Source: Dialister sp. UBA6422 (GTDB lineage: Bacteria; Bacillota; Negativicutes; Veillonellales; Dialisteraceae). Taken from it: 7,025 nt of DNA. Below, in pieces: positions 1-6,940 of this stretch. A model generated the notes under the pieces. The model was not told the origin of the DNA, did not search any database, and worked only from the letters and a program-made list of their open reading frames with translations. The stretch's first letter is position 1, and every line of letters begins with the position of its first letter. The DNA lies in contig DJPC01000005.1 of the NCBI GenBank assembly GCA_002439665.1, forward strand, positions 1,438-8,462, read 5' to 3'. Both the position numbers and the translations under genes were made by a program.

Positions 1-446
1 TCCCCCACTAGAACCAATTTCACAGGCCGCTCTTGGAAGCCAAAGGCTTTCAGTGCTTTCAATACAAAAAAGGCATCTGTTACGCCGCCTTTCATATCCA
101 CCACACCAGGACCATGGGCAAATCCTTCTTCGTCAATAAAGAATGGATTTTCTGGATAGCTACCAGAGGGAAATACGGTGTCACAGTGGCCTGATAAGAG
201 CAAAAACTTTCCTTTTGCTTTGGGATTCAGTTCTGCAACCAGTACCAAAGGGCCTCCCGGATTTTCTACTAGACGGCAATCAATCCCTTCTTTTGCAAAA
301 CGAGTCTGTAAAAATTTCATGACCCCATTCACTTTTTCGATTTCATGAGAACCAGCCTGATGATTCACCAGATCTTTCCAAAAAGAAATCATTTCGTCTT
401 GGTGATCTTTTCTATATTTTCGCAATTCTTCTATAGGTGCCTGCAT
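1..446 (-). CDS. M20-family metallopeptidase, N-terminal part (runs off left edge)
   Basis: This is the first 148 codons of a minus-strand gene whose 3' end lies beyond position 1. The translation begins MQAPIEELRKYRKDHQDEMI. It contains the zinc-ligand motif G86-H87-C88-D89-T90-V91, followed about 28 residues later by GPGVVDMKGG with D117 as the expected metal-bridging aspartate. These are the hallmarks of the M20 family (carboxypeptidase G2/ArgE/DapE/PepT type). The spacing and the GPGVxDMKGG form fit the glutamate carboxypeptidase (CPG2)-like branch best. The catalytic Glu-Glu motif and the dimerisation domain would lie in the missing part. No signal peptide is visible, so a cytoplasmic enzyme trimming a peptide or an acyl/folyl-glutamate is likely, but the substrate cannot be told. 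The ATG at 446-444 is chosen because AAGGAG lies 7 nt upstream. The gene has its own promoter (about 587-615) and lies beyond the hem operon terminator, so it is probably a separate transcript. Family assignment is secure; exact function is not. Confidence 0.88.
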   Translation of the reverse strand, partial: MQAPIEELRKYRKDHQDEMISFWKDLVNHQAGSHEIEKVNGVMKFLQTRFAKEGIDCRLVENPGGPLVLVAELNPKAKGKFLLLSGHCDTVFPSGSYPENPFFIDEEGFAHGPGVVDMKGGVTDAFFVLKALKAFGFQERPVKLVLVG

Positions 447-471
447 GTGATATCTCCTTATTGATGGTTTG

Positions 472-527
472 TTTGTTATTGATTATCCATAGTCCAAGGA
501 CAGACTATCAGAAGCCAATAACCAATC
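472..527. repeat. Degenerate heptamer array / imperfect hairpin in peptidase leader
   Basis: Read in 7-bp steps the segment gives TTTGTTA, TTGATTA, TCCATAG, TCCAAGG and then words of opposite polarity such as GCCAATA and ACCAATC. Short inverted arms TTATTG/CAATAA (476-481/516-521) and ATAGTC/GACTAT (489-494/503-508) allow an imperfect hairpin. This is the weakest member of the heptamer family in the window and was included because phase and symmetry match the clearer copies. Confidence 0.4.
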
Positions 528-579
528 CCATTCATTGATTTCTTAATATAGATTACTATTTATTTCTTTAATATAGTGC

Positions 580-594
580 AGTACTCATAGTACT
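580..594. promoter_or_regulatory. Perfect inverted repeat over the -10 box (possible operator)
   Basis: AGTACT (580-585) and AGTACT (589-594) flank a 3-nt centre, giving a 15-bp site AGTACTCATAGTACT that is fully two-fold symmetric except for its centre. It overlaps the -10 box and presumed start point of the peptidase promoter, a common place for a repressor to bind. No regulator gene is in the window and I cannot name the protein family. Confidence 0.35.
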
Positions 595-615
595 AAAGAT
601 TGCAGGCGGTGTCAA
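587..615 (-). promoter_or_regulatory. Sigma-A-type promoter for the M20 peptidase gene
   Basis: On the minus strand a perfect -35 box TTGACA (615-610) is followed after 17 nt by TACTAT (592-587), which matches the TATAAT consensus at 4 of 6 positions. Transcription would begin near 580 and give a leader of about 135 nt before the peptidase start at 446. The leader contains a degenerate heptamer repeat (472-527). The call rests only on box similarity, spacing and position. Confidence 0.6.
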
Positions 616-651
616 ATAATTTTGTGAAAAAGTTGACAGTATGAACAATGG

Positions 652-713
652 TTATTGGTTGATAGTTGATAGTCGCTGGTTGTCTGAATCCAAACAACTA
701 ACAACTATCAACA
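652..713. repeat. Heptamer array with inverted arms (TTGATAG / AACAACT)
   Basis: In strict 7-bp phase from 652: TTATTGG, then TTGATAG twice (659-665, 666-672), TCGCTGG and TTGTCTG. The opposite arm has AACAACT twice (693-699, 700-706) and ATCAACA. The arms 658-668 and 702-712 are an 11-bp perfect inverted repeat, with a further GTTGT/ACAAC pairing (679-683/694-698) inside. The 17-bp run from 689 to 705 is identical to 3198-3214, which shows that the two arrays are the same family. It lies upstream of the peptidase promoter and downstream of the hem terminator. Confidence 0.75.
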
Positions 714-765
714 GTAAGTACACCAGTATTTACAAGATAGCTTATATTGTCATTTTTCCCCATAA

Positions 766-805
766 GAAAAGCCCTCACGAGAAAATAATCTCATGAGGGC
801 TTTTT
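766..805 (-). terminator. Rho-independent terminator of the hem operon
   Basis: GCCCTCACGAGA (771-782) and TCTCATGAGGGC (789-800) form a 12-bp stem around a 6-nt loop, flanked by A4 and T5 tracts. Read on the minus strand the single imperfect position is a G-U wobble and the stem is followed by UUUUCUU. On the plus strand the same position is a C-A mismatch. The minus (hem operon) direction is therefore favoured, although the flanking tracts could allow some bidirectional function. It lies about 50 nt past the hemL stop codon. Confidence 0.88.
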
Positions 806-812
806 CATTGAC

Positions 813-847
813 TGTTGTTTGTTGTCAATAGCCGGACAACTAACAAC
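813..847. repeat. Heptamer hairpin just after hemL stop
   Basis: Five words in 7-bp phase: TGTTGTT, TGTTGTC, AATAGCC, GGACAAC, TAACAAC. The arms 814-826 and 835-847 pair over 13 bp with one mismatch around an 8-nt loop. It sits 5 nt past the hemL stop codon and before the intrinsic terminator, so the hemL message would end in two tandem hairpins. Confidence 0.75.
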
Positions 848-852
848 AATGA

Positions 853-3215
<2,363 letters not shown>

Positions 3216-3243
3216 ATGAATACACATATATTAAGTCAATCAC

Positions 3244-4758
3244 TTATGATTTGTGATTTTCAATGGCTTCTACCAATCCGTCAATGGTATATACTTCAGA
3301 AACGATATCCGGCTTCAAACCATAGCTTAGGCAAGTATCTGCCGTAATCGGCCCGATGCATGCCAAGGAAACGCCATCTAACAGTTCTTTTCTTCCATCG
3401 ATTTGTTTCATCAGATTGTGTACCGTAGAAGAGCTGGTAAAGGTAATGATATCCACTTCTTTTTGTTCCAAAAGGGAAATCAATTTTTCTTTATATTCTT
3501 TATCAGGCACTGTCTGATAAGCTTCTACCACAGTAACAGAAGCACCAGCTTCCTCTAAGCCTTCTGGCAAAATACTTCTGGCTTCTTTTGCTCTAGGAAT
3601 CAGGATATGATCTCCTGGTTTTAAGAGCGGTTTCATTTCTGCCAGCAAATCTTCTGCTTTATATTTCTGCGGAACACAGTCAGCGGTGAGACCATAGTGT
3701 TTTAATTCTTTAGCAGTGACCGGGCCGATGGCACCGATTTTAACATGTCCTAAAGCACGGACATCTTTCCCTTTGTTATACAGTCTATCAAAGAAGCGGT
3801 TCACTCCATTTTGACTGGTGAAAATGAGCCAATCAAAAGTATCCAGTGCATCAATGGCCTGATCCATTCCTTTGTAGTGATCCGATGGGGTATCAATGAA
3901 AATAGTAGGAATTTCTTCGCAAAGAGCCCCTTTAGCATCTAGTACTTGTACCAGCTTAGAAGCCTGGCTACGGGAACGGGTCACGACCACTCGTTTGCCA
4001 AAGAGGGGACGGTTGTCAAACCAATCCAAGGTTCCCCGCAAGTTTACTACATCCCCTACGATAAAGACAGCCGGTGGTTTAATCCCCATTTTTTCTACAT
4101 CTTCTGCAGCATGTTCCAATGTAGTGGTATAGGTTTCCTGATATGGACGAGTCCCCCAACGGACAAATGCCGCCGGAGTAGAAGGTGCTTTGCCATACTT
4201 CATCAGCTGGGAAGCAATCAAAGCAGTGTGGCCCACGCCCATGAGGAAAATCAAGGTATCCACTCCGCCAGCTAGCTTATCCCAATGAATAGAGGATTTG
4301 TCTTTGGTAGGATCTTCATGACCAGTGATGACAGCAAAAGAAGCAGCCACGCCCCTATGGGTGACTGGAATTCCTGCATAAGCAGGAGCAGCAATGGCAC
4401 TGGTAATCCCTGGTACTTCTTCGTAATCAATGCCATGGGCACGAAGGACTTCGATCTCTTCTCCGCCTCTGCCAAAAACAAAAGGATCTCCTCCTTTGAG
4501 TCGAGCCACAATGTGTCCCTCTTCTCCTTTTTTGGCCAGCAGTTCACTGATATCGTGCTGCTTCATGGTATGGCAGCTCACTTTTTTGCCCACATAAATG
4601 TATTCAGCATCTGGCTTAGCAAAGCGAAGCAGTCTGGGGTCTGCCAGGTAATCTCCCACAATGACATCTGCCTCTTCTAGGCATCGTTTCCCTTTCAATG
4701 TGAGTAATTCCGGATCTCCTGGACCGGCCCCAATCAAATACACTTTTCCCTGTTTCAT
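3244..4758 (-). CDS. cobA-hemD: Fused uroporphyrinogen-III C-methyltransferase / uroporphyrinogen-III synthase
   Basis: Two-domain, 504-residue enzyme. Residues 1 to about 245 are the S-adenosylmethionine-dependent methyltransferase (SUMT/CobA) that turns uroporphyrinogen III into precorrin-2. Its marks are VYLIGAGPGDPELLTLKG (6-23), ARLKGGDPFVFGRGGEE (85-101) and VPGITSAIAAPAYAGIPVTH (115-134). From about 254 (GKRVVVTRSRSQASKL) to the end is HemD, which closes hydroxymethylbilane with inversion of ring D. It is poorly conserved as a family, but the alternating segments LIFTSQNGVNRFF (311-323), KIGAIGPVTAKEL (340-352), IITFTSSSTVHNL (437-449) and ACIGPITADT are typical. Such fusions are common in Firmicutes and couple synthesis of uroporphyrinogen III to its methylation toward siroheme and cobalamin. 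GAGGAG lies 6 nt before the ATG. It sits downstream of hemC, whose product it uses, across a 226-nt gap filled partly by repeats. Confidence 0.96.
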   Translation of the reverse strand: MKQGKVYLIGAGPGDPELLTLKGKRCLEEADVIVGDYLADPRLLRFAKPDAEYIYVGKKVSCHTMKQHDISELLAKKGEEGHIVARLKGGDPFVFGRGGEEIEVLRAHGIDYEEVPGITSAIAAPAYAGIPVTHRGVAASFAVITGHEDPTKDKSSIHWDKLAGGVDTLIFLMGVGHTALIASQLMKYGKAPSTPAAFVRWGTRPYQETYTTTLEHAAEDVEKMGIKPPAVFIVGDVVNLRGTLDWFDNRPLFGKRVVVTRSRSQASKLVQVLDAKGALCEEIPTIFIDTPSDHYKGMDQAIDALDTFDWLIFTSQNGVNRFFDRLYNKGKDVRALGHVKIGAIGPVTAKELKHYGLTADCVPQKYKAEDLLAEMKPLLKPGDHILIPRAKEARSILPEGLEEAGASVTVVEAYQTVPDKEYKEKLISLLEQKEVDIITFTSSSTVHNLMKQIDGRKELLDGVSLACIGPITADTCLSYGLKPDIVSEVYTIDGLVEAIENHKS

Positions 4759-4773
4759 ATGTTTCTCCTCTTA

Positions 4774-4801
4774 TTAATTGTTGTTAGTTGTTGGTTGAAA
4801 G
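4774..4801. repeat. Short heptamer array upstream of cobA-hemD
   Basis: Four words in 7-bp phase: TTAATTG, TTGTTAG, TTGTTGG, TTGAAAG. Same word family as the arrays at 813 and 3167 but with only one polarity; flanking TTATTA (4771-4776) and TAATAA (4803-4808) give a weak inverted repeat. It starts only 15 nt upstream of the cobA-hemD start codon, beside the Shine-Dalgarno sequence. Confidence 0.55.
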
Positions 4802-4829
4802 CTAATAATGAGTTGAATTTTGAATTTGA

Positions 4830-4856
4830 TTTATATCCCATATTCTTTATCGTCAA
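4830..4856 (-). promoter_or_regulatory. Weak candidate internal promoter before cobA-hemD
   Basis: On the minus strand TTGACG (4856-4851) and TATAAA (4835-4830) each match the consensus at 5 of 6 positions, but the spacer is 15 nt, shorter than the preferred 17. If used, cobA-hemD, hemB and hemL could be transcribed without hemC. Position in the long hemC/cobA-hemD gap is the only support beyond the boxes. Confidence 0.3.
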
Positions 4857-4880
4857 TTAGCACAAAAACATGGCGTCAAT

Positions 4881-4915
4881 GGTTTAAGGGTTAAGATTAA
4901 CCCCCTAAACCCAAA
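4881..4915. repeat. Heptamer array, GGTTTAA type, with hairpin
   Basis: Words in 7-bp phase: GGTTTAA, GGGTTAA, GATTAAC, CCCCTAA, ACCCAAA. GGTTTA (4881-4886) pairs with TAAACC (4906-4911) and GGGTTA (4888-4893) with TAACCC (4898-4903) around a 4-nt loop, making a compact 12-bp hairpin with a small internal loop. Homologous to the copy at 6027-6075. The two copies flank hemC. Confidence 0.7.
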
Positions 4916-4984
4916 ACCAATTTACTCTTTCTCTTTGGCGAATTGTCATAAACGAATACGGAAAATAAACCAATACAACTATTT

Positions 4985-5914
4985 CTAAATCTTGTTCAAT
5001 GCTTCTAAGACTTCTCGTCCGCCATCATCCAGGAGTTTTTGTGCCAAAAACTGTCCCATGGTTTCTGCGTCTTTCACATCTCCCAATTGGCTATCCCGAT
5101 ACAATGTCTTTCCATCAGGGGAAGCAATAAAGGCGTGAATATCCAATTTCCCTTCTTCTGCAGGAACTGCAAAAATACCGGCTGGTACTTTGCAATCGCC
5201 ACCCACCTTAGCCAAAAAGGCTCTTTCGGCTTGAATACAAGAGGCTACTTTTTCATCATGCAAGAAAGAGAGCAACGATAGAGTTTCTTTATCCTCACTG
5301 CGTGCTTCGATAGCCATAACCCCTTGTCCTGCTGCAGGAATGCTTTCTTCCGTTGAAATATAGGATGTGATACGGTCCTTTAGTCCTAGCCGCTTAAGCC
5401 CTGCCGCAGCGAGAATAATAGCATCGAAGTCTCCTTCATCTAAATGACGAAGACGGGTCTGCACATTCCCCCGCAAAGACTTAATCACAAGATCTGGTCT
5501 TTCATGCAGAAGCTGTGCCTGCCGGCGAAGACTGGATGTACCTACCTTAGCGCCCTGCGGAAGTTCTGCTAGAGAATGATAGGTGTTGGAGACGAAAGCA
5601 TCTCTTGGGTCTTCTCTAGTGGTGACTGCTGCAATAGTAAGCCCTTTAGGGCACTCTGCTGTCATATCCTTTAAGGAATGCACAGCTATATCTGCTTTTC
5701 CTTGGAGCAGAATGACTTCTAATTCTTTGATAAAAAGTCCTTTTCCACCAATTTCTACTAACGGCCGATCCAGGATCTGATCTCCCTTAGTGGTGACAGG
5801 AAGAAGCTCTACAGCAAGTCCCGGATACTGCTTTTCCAACCGATGTTGTACATATTTGGCTTGCCAGAGAGCTAGAAGACTTTCTCTAGTGGCAATGGTA
5901 ATTTTATTTTTCAA
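4985..5914 (-). CDS. hemC: Hydroxymethylbilane synthase (porphobilinogen deaminase)
   Basis: Polymerises four porphobilinogens into the linear tetrapyrrole hydroxymethylbilane, using a covalent dipyrromethane cofactor. The 309-residue length is normal. The cofactor-bearing cysteine is C241 in GGDCKVPAG and the catalytic aspartate is D83 in VHSLKDM. Substrate-binding arginines are visible at R10 (ATRES), R130-R131 (GTSSLRR), R148 and R154 (SLRGNVQTRL) and R175 (AGLKRLGL), each one residue offset from E. coli numbering. ILDRPLVEIGGKGLFIKELE is a strong family signature. I chose the TTG at 5914 because AGGAGG lies 7 nt upstream and the protein then begins (M)KNKITIATRES, as family members do. 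An ATG at 5962 would add 16 residues (MHRSIYFVYFPRGGEA) that include the ribosome-binding-site sequence. First gene of the visible operon; no confident promoter was found in the 200 nt upstream. Confidence 0.96.
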   Translation of the reverse strand: MKNKITIATRESLLALWQAKYVQHRLEKQYPGLAVELLPVTTKGDQILDRPLVEIGGKGLFIKELEVILLQGKADIAVHSLKDMTAECPKGLTIAAVTTREDPRDAFVSNTYHSLAELPQGAKVGTSSLRRQAQLLHERPDLVIKSLRGNVQTRLRHLDEGDFDAIILAAAGLKRLGLKDRITSYISTEESIPAAGQGVMAIEARSEDKETLSLLSFLHDEKVASCIQAERAFLAKVGGDCKVPAGIFAVPAEEGKLDIHAFIASPDGKTLYRDSQLGDVKDAETMGQFLAQKLLDDGGREVLEALNKI

Positions 5915-5921
5915 AGCTTCC

Positions 5922-5927
5922 CCTCCT
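5922..5927 (-). promoter_or_regulatory. Ribosome binding site deciding the hemC TTG start
   Basis: A perfect AGGAGG on the minus strand stands 7 nt before TTG at 5914-5912. The alternative upstream ATG at 5962 has no purine-rich site before it, so the rare start codon is preferred. Confidence 0.8.
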
Positions 5928-6026
5928 CTAGGGAAATACACAAAATAGATAGAACGATGCATGATGGTTTTGAGATTTACTTTCCAAGTCCACTTTGCAA
6001 CAACAGCAAGTCAGAAAAGTGTCATT

Positions 6027-6075
6027 GGTTTAAGGTTTAAATGCAAAGCCCTAAACCCCAAAACCTTAAACCCAT
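6027..6075. repeat. Heptamer array, GGTTTAA type, upstream of hemC
   Basis: Seven words in 7-bp phase: GGTTTAA twice (6027-6040), ATGCAAA, GCCCTAA, ACCCCAA, AACCTTA, AACCCAT. Arms 6027-6038 and 6061-6072 are a perfect 12-bp inverted repeat, and CAT/ATG (6023-6025/6074-6076) extends it past one mismatch. Homologous to 4881-4915. It lies in the hemC upstream region and may be inside the leader if transcription starts beyond it. Confidence 0.75.
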
Positions 6076-6124
6076 GCCGCTATTTATTTGTGCAGATTGC
6101 ATCAAAAGAACCTAGAGCATACAC

Positions 6125-6152
6125 CTAACAACCAACAACAGACAACCAACAA
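6125..6152. repeat. Heptamer array, CAACAAC type
   Basis: Four uninterrupted words: TAACAAC, CAACAAC, AGACAAC, CAACAAC. Unlike the arrays at 813 and 3167 there is no inverted arm nearby, so it is a pure tandem tract. Same word family as those copies. Confidence 0.75.
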
Positions 6153-6184
6153 CAAATTAGAAATAATGAAATTCTAATCTTCAA

Positions 6185-6230
6185 AATGTTCGTTTTTTGC
6201 GTAAAATTTTTGATTATATAGATAGAGGGA
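6185..6230. repeat. Direct repeat copy 1 (AT-rich 46-bp module)
   Basis: Begins with AATGTTCGTTTTTT (6185-6198) and ends with ATAGATAGAGGGA (6218-6230). Both ends recur identically at 6347-6360 and 6380-6392 with the same 33-bp start-to-start spacing; the AT-rich interior has diverged. Weaker similarity around TCTAA extends about 20 bp to the left of each copy. After this copy a heptamer array follows at once, while copy 2 leads into the structured segment. Confidence 0.65.
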
Positions 6231-6232
6231 TA

Positions 6233-6306
6233 AGTGAGAAGTAAGCTGTTCACAGTAGGCAGTAAGCAGCCGATCACTGCAAATTGCCAGCTGAAAACAG
6301 CCTACT
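6233..6306. repeat. Heptamer array, AGTAAGC type, with partial inverted arm
   Basis: Words in phase: AGTGAGA, AGTAAGC, TGTTCAC, AGTAGGC, AGTAAGC (6233-6267). Downstream the complementary stretches GCTG (6290-6293) and GCCTAC (6300-6305) pair with CAGC (6267-6270) and GTAGGC (6255-6260), giving an imperfect hairpin. It directly abuts direct-repeat copy 1. Confidence 0.65.
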
Positions 6307-6346
6307 TTGCACCGTCGAACTAAAATTAATCAAAATCTAACGTGAG

Positions 6347-6392
6347 AATGTTCGTTTTTTCCCTCAATTTTCCGTGTTAATAGATAGAGGGA
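6347..6392. repeat. Direct repeat copy 2 (AT-rich 46-bp module)
   Basis: Second copy of the 6185-6230 module, 162 bp downstream. Its interior contains TCCCTC (6360-6365), which is an inverted repeat of GAGGGA (6387-6392); copy 1 lacks this. The final GAGGG can instead pair with CCCTC at 6511-6515 in the structured segment that follows. Confidence 0.65.
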
Positions 6393-6601
6393 CATGAAGT
6401 CCGAGCTCGAAAGAGCAGTTTCGGAATTCATCAAAGCTGGATGATACGCGTATACCTTTAAAGGCATCTGGCAGATGGAGAAAGGAACCATCTCTTTTAT
6501 AGACTTCAAACCCTCGATTCGCATGCGAAGAGGATATGGTGCAGGAACCGTATCCGATAATATTCCTGCAAACCGACAAATGATAAGCGATGAATGACTT
6601 C
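6387..6601 (+). other. Candidate structured RNA segment (multi-hairpin)
   Basis: A dense set of complementary arms is visible. CCGA-GCTC (6401-6408) and GAGC...TCGG (6413-6424) form a hairpin capped by a GAAA tetraloop. GCTGGATG (6436-6443) pairs with CATCTGGC (6465-6472), including two G-U pairs. AGATGG (6473-6478) pairs with CCATCT (6488-6493). CCTC and TTCG (6512-6521) pair with CGAA and GAGG (6526-6533). GGATATGGT (6532-6540) pairs with ACCGTATCC (6547-6555) using one G-U. Long-range closure is possible by GAAGTC/GACTTC (6396-6401 with 6596-6601) plus ATTCATC/GATGAAT (6426-6432/6589-6595), or alternatively TGAAGTC/GACTTCA (6395-6401/6502-6508) plus GAGGG/CCCTC. G-U pairs on this strand would be A-C mismatches on the other, so the plus strand is favoured. 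I recognise no known RNA family; it may be a repeat element rather than an expressed RNA. Minus-strand reading frames here have no good start site and are not called. Confidence 0.4.
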
Positions 6602-6603
6602 CG

Positions 6604-6631
6604 AGTCACCCGTCACCAGTCACGAGTCACC
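6604..6631. repeat. Heptamer tandem array, AGTCACC type
   Basis: Four uninterrupted 7-bp words: AGTCACC, CGTCACC, AGTCACG, AGTCACC. No inverted arm is visible. It sits precisely between the end of the structured segment and the left end of the 179-bp inverted-repeat element. Confidence 0.8.
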
Positions 6632-6638
6632 AAAACAC

Positions 6639-6817
6639 AAAAAGCATAGTATCACCCAATCCACGGCATAACAGGACTTCCGTACCGCATCCGTGCTAGC
6701 GACCAGACCCAGAGCACCCCTCATTCTGCGGAATGAGACCGGCAAAGCGCTGTCGCCGATCTAGCGTGGGGGTTCATAGGATCCTTCTCGCCTACTAGGG
6801 GGATACTATGCCTTTTT
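6639..6817. repeat. 179-bp element with near-perfect terminal inverted repeats
   Basis: The left end AAAAAGCATAGTATCACCC (6639-6657) and right end 6798-6817 are inverted copies: 10 perfect pairs (6644-6653/6802-6811), then one mismatch, three C-G pairs, and outside a single bulged C before A5/T5. The interior contains CTCATTC-TGCG-GAATGAG (6720-6737), a 7-bp hairpin with a UNCG-class loop when read on the plus strand, GTGCT/AGCAC (6693-6697/6713-6717) and AGGATCCT (6778-6785). T-tracts follow the closing stem on both strands. There is no room for a transposase. It could be a MITE-like element, a REP-type palindrome cluster or a stable RNA. Confidence 0.55.
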
Positions 6818-6837
6818 GGCGTGTTATTGTCGCTTAC

Positions 6838-6934
6838 GGTAAGCGGCAACTGCGATAATTCCTTTTGCGATTCAGGTTTCTCAGGGTACTCAAGGTTCTC
6901 AGGTTGCTTAGGTTCGTCGAATGTGCCGCTTACC
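6838..6934. repeat. Inverted repeat enclosing five 9-bp tandem units
   Basis: GGTAAGCGGCA (6838-6848) and TGCCGCTTACC (6924-6934) are an 11-bp perfect inverted repeat. The left arm can also form a local hairpin GTCGCTT/AAGCGGC (6829-6835/6841-6847). Between the arms, 6872-6916 holds five 9-bp units: TCAGGTTTC, TCAGGGTAC, TCAAGGTTC, TCAGGTTGC, TTAGGTTCG. On the minus strand these fall in an open frame as a proline-glutamate-rich stretch with a three-residue period, but that frame lacks a ribosome binding site. Confidence 0.6.
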
Positions 6935-6940
6935 ACAACC

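Noticed and set aside
5915..5962. Upstream ATG start for hemC.
   Set aside because: The extra 16 residues are unlike HemC N-termini and the AGGAGG site lies within them, correctly spaced for TTG at 5914.
6027..6075. Telomere-like CCCTAAA words.
   Set aside because: Only a few imperfect copies in a bacterial operon leader, in the same 7-bp phase as the other heptamer arrays; similarity to eukaryotic telomeres is coincidental.
6532..6570. T-box or other amino-acid-type leader, prompted by GGAACC words in two hairpin regions.
   Set aside because: The diagnostic TGGNACCGCG antiterminator sequence and a following terminator and gene are missing.
6387..6605. Resemblance to RNase P RNA: GAAGTCCGAGCTC near the 5' side and GATGAATGACTTCC near the 3' side, which can pair with each other, recall the conserved P4-forming regions.
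   Set aside because: The two regions are only about 200 nt apart and the other universally conserved blocks (the GGUAAAC-type and ACAGARA-type motifs) are absent. A functional RNase P RNA could not lack them, so I treat the match as chance pending a covariance-model search.
6364..6609. Minus-strand 81-residue open frame (and an overlapping 64-residue frame at 6330-6524).
   Set aside because: No ribosome binding site, no recognisable domain, and the same DNA is full of consistent inverted repeats that explain its pattern better than coding.
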